A DNA stretch of 64,000 bases from Flavobacteriales bacterium ALC-1. GTDB lineage: Bacteria > Bacteroidota > Bacteroidia > Flavobacteriales > Flavobacteriaceae. A program made the translations under genes and the position numbers. Positions 44,751-53,403 of this stretch are shown piece by piece (the stretch's first letter is position 1; every line of letters starts with the position of its first letter). The notes beneath the pieces are model-generated. The model worked only from the letters and a program-made list of their open reading frames with translations, did not search any database and had not been told where the DNA came from. The stretch lies in contig ABHI01000002.1 in assembly GCA_000171875.1 (NCBI GenBank), positions 868,001-932,000 of the forward strand. Reading direction: 5' to 3'.

Positions 44751-47102
44751 ATGATTCTTAATTATATTAAAATAGCATTTAGAACTTTATTGAAAAATAA
44801 AGGCTATAGTTTCCTAAACATATTTGGCTTAGCTATTGGAATCACTTGCGCAAGTTTAATCTTTCTTTGGGTAGAAGATGAGGTGAGTTTTAATTCTGGT
44901 TTTGAAAAACAAGATCAAGTGTATTACGTACCAACACATCAAGAATATGAAGGTGAGTGGCGCACATTTAACTCTACACCAGGCCCTTTAGCGGAAGCTA
45001 TGAAGACTGAAATTCCTGGTATAGTTAGAGCATCTAGAACAAAGCAAAGAGATTTTTTATTCGCTGTAGAGGATAACTCCATAAATAGCTCAGGACGTTT
45101 TGTTGATGCAGATTTTATAGAAATTTTTAGCTTGTCTTTTTTAGAAGGAAATTCTAAAGAAGCTTTTAACAATCCTAAAGCTATAGTTATTACTAGGCAA
45201 ACGGCAGAACAGCTTTATGGAAAAGATATAAAGGTATTAGGTAAATTACTTAAAGTTGATAATAAAGAAGATTATGTAATAAGTGGAGTTATAGAGAATC
45301 TACCTAAAAACGTAACTTTCCCTATAAATTGGATTGCTCCTTTTGAACGTTTTACTGATGGTAAAGAGTGGACGCAATATTATGGAAGTTTTTTTGCGGA
45401 TACTTTTGTTGAGTTATCTCCTGAAGCTGATTTTGCTTCTGTTGATACACAAGTCCGAAATTTACTTGAGAAAAAAACTGAGGATGCAGATTCAAAAGCA
45501 TTTTTACATTCTATAAAAGACTGGCACTTAAGATCTAATTTTGAAAATGGGGAACAAGTTGATGGTCGTATAGCTTATGTGCGCTTATTTACTATTATCG
45601 CGCTCATTATATTGCTAATTGCATGTATAAATTTCATGAATTTATCTACAGCAAGAAGTGAAAAACGAGCAAATGAAGTTGGTGTAAGAAAGGCCATGGG
45701 ATCTGGTCGTTCGCGATTAATTATTCAATTTATTACTGAAGCCATAATTCTAGCTTTTATAGCGACTTTTGTAAGTATCTTGTTGTTATTGATTTTATTG
45801 CCACAATTTAATTTACTCATTGGTAAAGATTTAATTTTAGGTCTTACTAACCCTTCGCATATTTCAATTCTATTAGGAATCACATTAGTTTGCGGAATCT
45901 TTGCCGGAATATATCCTGCATTTTATTTATCAGCATTTAAACCTGTAGAAGTTCTCAAAGGTTTAAAAGTAACGCAAGGTTCTGCTAAATTTATAAGGAA
46001 AGGTTTAGTAGTAGGTCAATTCACAATTTCTATTGTTTTTATCATTTGTACTATTCTAGTATATCAACAGATTCAGCATGTAAAAAATAGAGATTTAGGT
46101 TATAATAAAGACCAGTTAATTTCATTAAATGTCAATGGTAGCATGATTGAAAAATTTTCAGTCATAAAGCAAGATTTATTAAATACTGATGCTGTAACTG
46201 GAGTTGCTTTAAGTAATTCGAATGTTTTAAATGGCGGAAATAATGGTTCAGGATTACAATGGACTGGTGGCACAAATACAGAAGATGTATTGATTTCTTT
46301 TAGGTTAGTGAGTTCAGATTTTCTTGAGACAACAGGTATGGAACTTGTTGAAGGTAGAGGTTTTAGTGAAAATGTTGCTAAGGATAGTACAAGCGTTTTA
46401 ATTACCGAATCTTTTGCCAAATTAATGGGAGAAGGTAGTGCTATTGGGAAAAAAGTAATACGAGATGAGACATATACAGTTGTTGGTGTAGTGAAAGACT
46501 ACTTATATGGTAATATGTATAATAATAGCGATCCTGTATTATTTCTTAATTATCATGGGGAAGCTAATTATATGTACTTAAAAACAAACCCTGAAATCGC
46601 CACAGTCAATATGCTTTCTAAGGTAGAAAGTGTGATGAAAAAGCACAATCCAGCATTTCCTTTTGAATATACATTTGTGGACGAAACGTTTAATGCTAAA
46701 TTTAAAAGTGAACAACTTATAGGTAAACTGTCACAACTATTCGCTTTACTCGCAATATTGATTTCTTGCTTAGGTCTTTTTGGCTTAGCAGCTTATACTG
46801 CAGAACAACGTAGCAAAGAAATTGGAGTGCGTAAGGTTTTGGGTGCAAGCGTATCTGGTATTGTGAAATTACTTTCTAAAGACTTTTTAAAACTTGTAGG
46901 TATTTCTATTTTAATAGCCATTCCTATTGCATGGTATTTTATGCAAGATTGGCTTCAAGACTATGCTTATCGTATTGAAATCAACTGGTGGGTTTTTGTA
47001 TTTGCTGGTATTGCTGCTATTCTAATCGCAATAGTAACTGTAAGCTTTCAAGCTATTAAAGCTGCAATTGCTAATCCAGTGGATAGTTTAAAAACGGAAT
47101 AA
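44751..47102 (+). CDS. FtsX/MacB-like ABC permease 9 (group A)
   Basis: 783 residues, the shortest copy. It starts ILNYIKIAFRTLLKNKGYSF. The group A marker is NFENGEQVDGRIAYVRLF. The FtsX cores are ACINFMNLSTARSEKRANEV plus GVRKAMGSGRSR, and CLGLFGLAAYTAEQRSKEIG plus VRKVLGASVSG. It ends KAAIANPVDSLKTE. The last 70 or so coding bases are nearly identical in DNA to those of permease 10, whereas the rest differs widely, which suggests local gene conversion. First gene of the third sigma-54 unit. Confidence 0.93.
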   Translation: MILNYIKIAFRTLLKNKGYSFLNIFGLAIGITCASLIFLWVEDEVSFNSGFEKQDQVYYVPTHQEYEGEWRTFNSTPGPLAEAMKTEIPGIVRASRTKQRDFLFAVEDNSINSSGRFVDADFIEIFSLSFLEGNSKEAFNNPKAIVITRQTAEQLYGKDIKVLGKLLKVDNKEDYVISGVIENLPKNVTFPINWIAPFERFTDGKEWTQYYGSFFADTFVELSPEADFASVDTQVRNLLEKKTEDADSKAFLHSIKDWHLRSNFENGEQVDGRIAYVRLFTIIALIILLIACINFMNLSTARSEKRANEVGVRKAMGSGRSRLIIQFITEAIILAFIATFVSILLLLILLPQFNLLIGKDLILGLTNPSHISILLGITLVCGIFAGIYPAFYLSAFKPVEVLKGLKVTQGSAKFIRKGLVVGQFTISIVFIICTILVYQQIQHVKNRDLGYNKDQLISLNVNGSMIEKFSVIKQDLLNTDAVTGVALSNSNVLNGGNNGSGLQWTGGTNTEDVLISFRLVSSDFLETTGMELVEGRGFSENVAKDSTSVLITESFAKLMGEGSAIGKKVIRDETYTVVGVVKDYLYGNMYNNSDPVLFLNYHGEANYMYLKTNPEIATVNMLSKVESVMKKHNPAFPFEYTFVDETFNAKFKSEQLIGKLSQLFALLAILISCLGLFGLAAYTAEQRSKEIGVRKVLGASVSGIVKLLSKDFLKLVGISILIAIPIAWYFMQDWLQDYAYRIEINWWVFVFAGIAAILIAIVTVSFQAIKAAIANPVDSLKTE

Positions 47103-47131
47103 AACCATCATCAATCAAAAAATAAATAATC

Positions 47132-49513
47132 ATGATAAGTACACATTTTAAAATAGGTATCAGAAATGTTCTAAAGAACAAAGGCTTTTTTATACTTAAT
47201 GCTGGCGGATTGATTATTGGTTTGACTTCAGTAATCCTAATAAGTTTATGGGTTCATAGTGAATTAAGTTTTAATAAAGAATTAACCAATTACAATACGA
47301 TTGCTAGTGTCATGCAAAATAGAACATTTGCAGGTGAAATAGAGACTAATATAGGTCAGGCTATGCAATTAGCACCTGAGCTAAGAAGTCAATATGAAAG
47401 TCATTTTAAGCATATTGTAACTGCCACTAGGCGTAATGATTATGAAATAACTTATAATAAAAATATTGTTGTAGTTGATGGAAGATTTGCAGAACCTGGT
47501 TTGACACATCTTTTAGATTTGAAAATGATTAAAGGTAGTAAAGACGCACTTTTAGATATATCATCTGTTTTAATTTCAGAAAGTACATCCAAAAGCATAT
47601 TTGGTGATCGTGATCCAATAGGTAAAACTTTAAAGTTAAACTCCTCTCTTGAAATGAAAGTTGCTGGTGTATACAAAGATTTGCCAGAAAATTCGAATTT
47701 TAAAAAATTGAATTTTATAGCACCATGGGAGCGATTAAAAACTAGTCAGAACTACGAAGGGAGATTGGGTTGGGGAAATCGTTGGTTTCAAGTTTTTGTA
47801 CAATTAAATGAGGGTAGTACTCTTGGTAGTGTATCTGGACTTATTAAAAATGTTGTTAAAACAAATAACAGTAAAGATCCAGGGAATCCGGAATTATTTC
47901 TTTTTCCAATATCAAAATGGCATTTATATTCTGAATTTGAAAATGGTATTAGTACAGGAGGAAAGGTTGAATCTGTAAAAATATTTAGTATTATCGGAAT
48001 TTTTATACTGCTTTTAGCATGTATTAATTTTATAAATTTAACTACAGCAAATGCATTAAAAAGAGGTAAGGAAGTTGGTGTTAGAAAAACATTAGGATCT
48101 ACTCGTAAACAATTGATTTTTCAATTCTTCACTGAATCTTTCTTACTTATTTTATTTTCATTTTGCATAGCATTAGCCTTAGCTTTTATATTACTCCCTC
48201 AATTTAATACGATTACGCTAAAAGATGTTTCTGTTCCTTTTGATACATGGCCATTTTGGCTAGCTAGCCTTTCATTAATAGTTATAACTGCTGTTTTAAG
48301 TAGTCTTTATCCTTCTGTTTATTTGTCTTCTTTTAGACCTGTTAAAGCATTAAAAGGTGTAAACGATAATAATAAAAGTCCCTTAGTATTAAGGAAAACA
48401 CTTATTGTAACGCAATTTGTGATTTCTAGTGTGTTGATTATTGGAACATTAACCATTGTGAGTCAAATTAACCATGTTAAAGATAGACCGATAGGATTTG
48501 ATAAGGATTTATTGGTAAGCGTACCTATAAATAATGATAAAGTATTACAAAGCTTTGAATCTATACAAAATGAACTTTTAGCATCTATTCATATTGATCA
48601 AGTAACAGCTTCAGATGTAAAAGTAACTAGTACATATACAACAAATGGAGGCTTTGATTGGAATGGGAAGGATCCAAATTTTGAAGAAGAATTTTATACG
48701 ATACGAGCTACTCTTGGTTTTGGTGAAATGATAGATTGGGAGATCTTAGAAGGTAGGGATTTTTCTCAAGAATTTGCTAGTGATTCATTAGCTTTTCTAG
48801 TTAATGAAACAGCTGTAAAATATATGAATCTAGAAAACCCCATTGGAGAATTTATTAATTGGGGAGGTGACGAGAATTATAAAATTATTGGTGTCGTTAA
48901 GGATATGGTGACACTATCTCCTTTTGATCCTATTGTACCTACCTTGTACGTCTTACATCAAGGAGATTATTTAAATTATATAAATATAAAAATAGCATCT
49001 AATACAGATAATGTTGAAGCTGCAATGAATACGATAGAAAGTGTTTTTCATAAATATAACCCAGAAAATTTATTTACTTATACATTTTTAGATGATGAGT
49101 ATCAAGAGAACTTTATTGCTGAAAAGCGAACGGCTAAATTAGTAGGTATATTTTCAATTGTTGCAATATTTATAAGTTGTTTAGGGGTTTTAGGTCTTTC
49201 TATATATATGGCTGTTCAACGAAAAAAAGAAATCGGTATACGGAAAGTTTTAGGTGCTTCGGTAAAATCCATTTGGCAATTATTATCAAAACAATTTATA
49301 GTACTTGTTATTATTTCATTGTTAATTGCAATGCCTATAGGATATTACCTTTCTTCGCAATGGTTGTTAGAATATAGTTATCGCATAGATATAAACTTTT
49401 GGATTTTTGCATTAGCTGGAGGTATTACAATTGGAATTACTATAGTAACTGTAAGCTTTCAAGCCATTAAAGCTGCAATTGCTAATCCAGTAGATAGTTT
49501 AAAAACGGAATAA
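47132..49513 (+). CDS. FtsX/MacB-like ABC permease 10 (group A)
   Basis: 793 residues. The group A marker is EFENGISTGGKVESVKIF. The FtsX cores are ACINFINLTTANALKRGKEV plus GVRKTLGSTRKQ, and CLGVLGLSIYMAVQRKKEIG plus IRKVLGASVKS. It ends KAAIANPVDSLKTE like permease 9. By eye its second periplasmic half resembles that of permease 1 (VTSTYTTNGGFDWNGK region and PIGEFINWGG segment), so 1 and 10 may be related copies placed at opposite ends of the array. Confidence 0.92.
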   Translation: MISTHFKIGIRNVLKNKGFFILNAGGLIIGLTSVILISLWVHSELSFNKELTNYNTIASVMQNRTFAGEIETNIGQAMQLAPELRSQYESHFKHIVTATRRNDYEITYNKNIVVVDGRFAEPGLTHLLDLKMIKGSKDALLDISSVLISESTSKSIFGDRDPIGKTLKLNSSLEMKVAGVYKDLPENSNFKKLNFIAPWERLKTSQNYEGRLGWGNRWFQVFVQLNEGSTLGSVSGLIKNVVKTNNSKDPGNPELFLFPISKWHLYSEFENGISTGGKVESVKIFSIIGIFILLLACINFINLTTANALKRGKEVGVRKTLGSTRKQLIFQFFTESFLLILFSFCIALALAFILLPQFNTITLKDVSVPFDTWPFWLASLSLIVITAVLSSLYPSVYLSSFRPVKALKGVNDNNKSPLVLRKTLIVTQFVISSVLIIGTLTIVSQINHVKDRPIGFDKDLLVSVPINNDKVLQSFESIQNELLASIHIDQVTASDVKVTSTYTTNGGFDWNGKDPNFEEEFYTIRATLGFGEMIDWEILEGRDFSQEFASDSLAFLVNETAVKYMNLENPIGEFINWGGDENYKIIGVVKDMVTLSPFDPIVPTLYVLHQGDYLNYINIKIASNTDNVEAAMNTIESVFHKYNPENLFTYTFLDDEYQENFIAEKRTAKLVGIFSIVAIFISCLGVLGLSIYMAVQRKKEIGIRKVLGASVKSIWQLLSKQFIVLVIISLLIAMPIGYYLSSQWLLEYSYRIDINFWIFALAGGITIGITIVTVSFQAIKAAIANPVDSLKTE

Positions 49514-49538
49514 AATAATCAATCGAAAATCAATCGTC

Positions 49539-51923
49539 ATGATAAAGAGTTATATAAGAATAGCATGGAGAAACATCAAAGGAAGCCCTTTGTTTTCCTC
49601 AATAAACATATTAGGTTTAACTTTAAGTTTAGCGATAGCTACTTTACTATTTCTATTTATTCATCACGAGAACAGTTTTAATACGTCATATGCCAAAAAA
49701 GAGCAGATCTATAGAGTTATATCTGAAGCCAAAGAGTACGATGAAAAACTTTATCCTACTGCAGCCGCAATGGTTGCACCAACAAGTGTTATCGATATTC
49801 CAGAAGTTTTAGACGCTGTAAGACTTTACAAACACGGCTTTGGAAAATCAGCGTATATTAGTACTGGTACATCAGAGTTTATTGAATCGTCATTGTTTTA
49901 TGCAGATTCAAGCTTGTTTAATGTTTTCGATTTAAAACTGACACAAGGTTTAGTTGATGAAGCGTTAAAAAAGCCAAACACTGCAATAATTTCAAAAAAT
50001 ACGGCACGACGTTATTTTGGAACTGACCAAGTTATAGGGAAAGCATTAAGAGTAGATAACAGAACAGATATTGAAATTACTGGTGTATTTGAAGATTTGC
50101 CTTCAAATGTGTCTTTAGACGGTAATATCTATATTTCGTTTGCAACAAGTTTTTTTGCCAAACGACCAACTTGGTCTAATATAAGTTTAGAAACGTACCT
50201 TTTAACAACTAAAGATGTAAAACAAGAAGTTTTAAAAGACAAGCTTGTGGATATGTTGCATAAAAATGTTGAAGAAGAATCACGTTGGTATACTTTAGAC
50301 CTTCAGCCTTTAAACGAAGTGCATTTGTATTCAAGTCATTTGGAGAGTGGTGTTAGTTCTCGAAAAGGATCTATAGAGCAAGTGAAAAGTTTGACTTGGC
50401 TCGCTTTACTAATTCTTGTAATTGCTTGTATTAATTATATGAATTTAACAACTGCTCGCTCTCAAAAACGTGCAAAAGAAGTTGGTATTAGTAAAACACT
50501 AGGCGCCTCAACTAAAAATTTAATCGCTAGATTTTATGCTGAAACAGGTTTAATAACTGCCATTTCAATTATTTTAGGTTTAGTTTTGGCATTCATTTTT
50601 CTTCCAATGTTTAACCAACTTTCGGGTAAAGAAATTCCGAATTCTATGCTCACTTCAGCTGTTTTTATATTATCTATTATAGGTGTTTGGCTAGTGTCAA
50701 CACTTTTGGCTGGTTCTTATCCAGCGATATATATGTCTAGCCTTTCGGCTAAAAAAATATTAAATGGTGGAAAAGTGGGCTCATTTTGGGCAACAAATAT
50801 TAGAAAAGGTTTGGTGGTCATACAGTTTATTGCTTCAACCGTCTTAATTGTTGGTGTATTTGTAATCTACAATCAGCTCAAATTTATTCAAGATAAAGAT
50901 TTAGGTTTTGATAAAGAACAAGTCGTAGCTATTTCAATTAGTGGAATACGACAAGCAAATACTGTAGATTTATTAACTCAAAAATTAGAAGCTTTGCCAA
51001 TGGTTTCAGAAGTAGGAGCTGCTCAGGGTTATCCTGGAAAATCAGTTAGTGGAAGAACAGTTAGTAATCCACTTAATACCAATGCAAGTTTGGCTGTGCA
51101 AACCAACAGAGTAGGAGCAAAGGCATTAGAAGTTGTAGGCTTAAATTTTATTGCTGGAAAAAATTTGCCAATGGTTAAAGCTGAAGGCGATTCGTTAATT
51201 GAAGTAGTAGTAAACAAAAAAATCACAGAGTTTTTAGGCTTTACTCCAGAAGAGGCAATTGGTAAAAATATTCAAATGCTTCCAAGTGATAATGCATATA
51301 TTGTTGGAGTTGTGGACGATTTTCATTATGCTTCATTACGTGAGCCAATTGGTGCTTATGCGTTTCATAATTATCCAAGCGAACGAAAAGAGTTTTTATT
51401 AATTAAAATGAATGTTTCAGACCTTAGTCAAAGCATCACACAATTAGATGAAACATATAAGTCTACAGTGCCAAACGTACCTTTTGATTATAGTTTTTTA
51501 GATGAAAATATTGAGAAACTTTATATAGAAGAAAAACAAACTGCTACCATAGGAATGATTTTTTCAATATTAGCTGTCTTTGTTGCTTGTTTGGGACTTT
51601 TTGGTTTAGCAGCATTTACTGCAGAACAACGTGATAAGGAAATTAGCATCCGTAAAGTCCTTGGTGCTTCAGTTTCTGGCATTGTAAAACTACTTTCAAT
51701 TGACTTTGTAAAGTTAGTTGCTATTGCTTTAATTATTGCTTTTCCATTAGCATATTATATTATGAATAACTGGTTGCAAGATTTTGCTTTCAGAATTAAT
51801 ATCAGTTGGCATCCATTTGTGTTTACAGCAATTTGTGCGCTTGCAATTGCATTACTTACTGTAAGTATTCAAGCTATAAAAGCGGCATTATCAAACCCTA
51901 TTAAAAGTTTGAAAACAGAATAA
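49539..51923 (+). CDS. FtsX/MacB-like ABC permease 11 (group B)
   Basis: 794 residues. The N-terminus IKSYIRIAWRNIKGSPLFSS and a long first helix (LTLSLAIATLLFLFIHHE) set it apart. The group B marker is EVHLYSSHLESGVSSRKGS. Both FtsX cores have a changed residue: KEVGISKTLGAS (Arg to Ser) in the first, and KEISIRKVLGAS (Gly to Ser) in the second. It ends NPIKSLKTE. It is the last permease; a head-GIN gene, ATPase 2 and the TolC-like gene follow directly. Confidence 0.92.
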   Translation: MIKSYIRIAWRNIKGSPLFSSINILGLTLSLAIATLLFLFIHHENSFNTSYAKKEQIYRVISEAKEYDEKLYPTAAAMVAPTSVIDIPEVLDAVRLYKHGFGKSAYISTGTSEFIESSLFYADSSLFNVFDLKLTQGLVDEALKKPNTAIISKNTARRYFGTDQVIGKALRVDNRTDIEITGVFEDLPSNVSLDGNIYISFATSFFAKRPTWSNISLETYLLTTKDVKQEVLKDKLVDMLHKNVEEESRWYTLDLQPLNEVHLYSSHLESGVSSRKGSIEQVKSLTWLALLILVIACINYMNLTTARSQKRAKEVGISKTLGASTKNLIARFYAETGLITAISIILGLVLAFIFLPMFNQLSGKEIPNSMLTSAVFILSIIGVWLVSTLLAGSYPAIYMSSLSAKKILNGGKVGSFWATNIRKGLVVIQFIASTVLIVGVFVIYNQLKFIQDKDLGFDKEQVVAISISGIRQANTVDLLTQKLEALPMVSEVGAAQGYPGKSVSGRTVSNPLNTNASLAVQTNRVGAKALEVVGLNFIAGKNLPMVKAEGDSLIEVVVNKKITEFLGFTPEEAIGKNIQMLPSDNAYIVGVVDDFHYASLREPIGAYAFHNYPSERKEFLLIKMNVSDLSQSITQLDETYKSTVPNVPFDYSFLDENIEKLYIEEKQTATIGMIFSILAVFVACLGLFGLAAFTAEQRDKEISIRKVLGASVSGIVKLLSIDFVKLVAIALIIAFPLAYYIMNNWLQDFAFRINISWHPFVFTAICALAIALLTVSIQAIKAALSNPIKSLKTE

Positions 51924-51957
51924 TTGAATTCATTAATAATCAAGAAAACATAAAATC

Positions 51958-52701
51958 ATGAAAAATTTAAAATACATAACAATCATAGTTTTGACTTTTT
52001 TAGGCCAGGTTGTTATAGCGCAAACAAAGAAAGAAGTTGAATCTTTTAATAAAGTCATTATTAGCCCTCATATTGAAACCACTTTCGTTCAAGGAGATGA
52101 AGAATCGGTAACTATTTTAGAGAACACCTTGTCAGACGATAAAGTAAATATTGAAGTTAATGGCGGGACTCTTAGAGTGTATTTAGATGATGCCAAAGTA
52201 ACAACAAAACATAAGAAAGTAGTTAAAAATGGTGTTAAGATGAAAGTGCCTATTTACAAAGGCAAAGTATTGACTTTAAAAGTAACATATAAAAATATTG
52301 ATAATTTATCATTGAGAGGTGAGCAAAGTACAGTTTGCGAGAGTCTAATTAGTGTTGAAAAATTTGATCTTAAAATTTATGGAGAATCTCAAGTTACATT
52401 TAATGAAGTGAATATTAAAGATTTTGACGTTGATGTATATGGTGAGAGTCAATTAACAATAGAAAAAGGAACTACAGATAATCAGCATATCACAGCTTAT
52501 GGGGAAGGGGAAATCAACCTAATAGAAGTAGATAATAAAACTTCTAGATTAAAAGCTTATGGTGAAGCTGAGTTTAGAATTCAGTCTTCTAAAAACATAA
52601 AATTTACAGCTTACGGTGAAGCTGAATTATATTATAAAGGAACAGCAGAAGTAAGTAAAGGCTTAAGTTTTGGTGATTCTCAAATCAATCGTATCGATTA
52701 A
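51958..52701 (+). CDS. exported head-GIN domain protein (DUF2807)
   Basis: A 247-residue protein with a signal peptide (YITIIVLTFLGQVVIAQ). The domain is a repetitive beta-solenoid-like DUF2807 fold: short strands with the recurring pattern YGESQV, YGESQL, YGEGEI, YGEAEF, YGEAEL at intervals of about 20 residues, ending FGDSQINRID. It is located in the periplasm or at the surface. DUF2807 proteins are frequent in Bacteroidota, but their role is not established. Placement between permease 11 and ATPase 2, with 34- and 14-bp gaps, argues that it serves this transporter, perhaps as a ligand-binding or sensing part. Confidence 0.85.
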   Translation: MKNLKYITIIVLTFLGQVVIAQTKKEVESFNKVIISPHIETTFVQGDEESVTILENTLSDDKVNIEVNGGTLRVYLDDAKVTTKHKKVVKNGVKMKVPIYKGKVLTLKVTYKNIDNLSLRGEQSTVCESLISVEKFDLKIYGESQVTFNEVNIKDFDVDVYGESQLTIEKGTTDNQHITAYGEGEINLIEVDNKTSRLKAYGEAEFRIQSSKNIKFTAYGEAELYYKGTAEVSKGLSFGDSQINRID

Positions 52702-52715
52702 TAAAATATCAAAAA

Positions 52716-53390
52716 ATGACAAATACACTATTAAGTCTAAATGAAGCAACAAGAACTGTAAATTCAGGAAGTAATAAGGTTACACTACTAGATAATATCG
52801 ATTTACAAGTTAAAGAAGGTGAGTTTATTTCACTAATGGGACCATCTGGCTCTGGGAAATCAACACTATTGAATTGTATCGGAATGTTAGATAGTTTTAC
52901 TGGAGGAGGTTACACATTTTTGGGAGAACCAGTTCATAGCATGAAAGAAAGAAATAGATCTAAATTATATAAAGAATATATAGGGTTTGTATTTCAGGCT
53001 TATCACTTAATTGATGAGTTAAATGTTTGGGAAAATATTGAAACGCCATTACTATATAAGAATGTAAAATCTTCTGAACGTAAAGCTTTAGTCGCTGATA
53101 TGTTAGATCGTTTTAGTATTGTAGGTAAAAAAGATTTGTTTCCTCAGCAACTAAGTGGTGGGCAACAACAACTAGTGGGAATTGCTAGAGCATTGATAGG
53201 GAGGCCAAAATTGATTTTGGCAGATGAGCCAACAGGAAACCTTAACTCTAAACAAAGTACAGAAATTATGGAATTGTTTTCTCAGCTAAATAAAGAAGGA
53301 GTTACTATAATTCAAGCTACCCATTCAGAGAAGAATGCCTCATATGGCTCAAGAATCATAAATTTATTAGATGGGAAAGTAGTCTCATAA
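52716..53390 (+). CDS. ABC transporter ATP-binding protein, ATPase 2 (divergent)
   Basis: A 224-residue nucleotide-binding domain of the MacB/LolD class. Walker A is GPSGSGKST, the Q-loop is VFQAYHLIDELNV, the signature is LSGGQQQLVGIARAL and Walker B is LILADEPTGNLNS, followed by QATHSE. Two normally conserved positions differ from ATPase 1: the Arg after LSGGQQQ is Leu, and the D-loop Asp (GNLD) is Asn. It could be a slow or regulatory subunit, or could pair asymmetrically with ATPase 1. It lies 14 bp after the GIN gene and 13 bp before the TolC-like gene. Confidence 0.93.
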   Translation: MTNTLLSLNEATRTVNSGSNKVTLLDNIDLQVKEGEFISLMGPSGSGKSTLLNCIGMLDSFTGGGYTFLGEPVHSMKERNRSKLYKEYIGFVFQAYHLIDELNVWENIETPLLYKNVKSSERKALVADMLDRFSIVGKKDLFPQQLSGGQQQLVGIARALIGRPKLILADEPTGNLNSKQSTEIMELFSQLNKEGVTIIQATHSEKNASYGSRIINLLDGKVVS

Positions 53391-53403
53391 TAACAAGGAA
53401 ATC

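Noticed and set aside
25003-51923. The permease array as an assembly artefact
   Set aside because: The copies are strongly diverged in their periplasmic domains and each reading frame is intact. Erroneous duplication would give near-identical copies.
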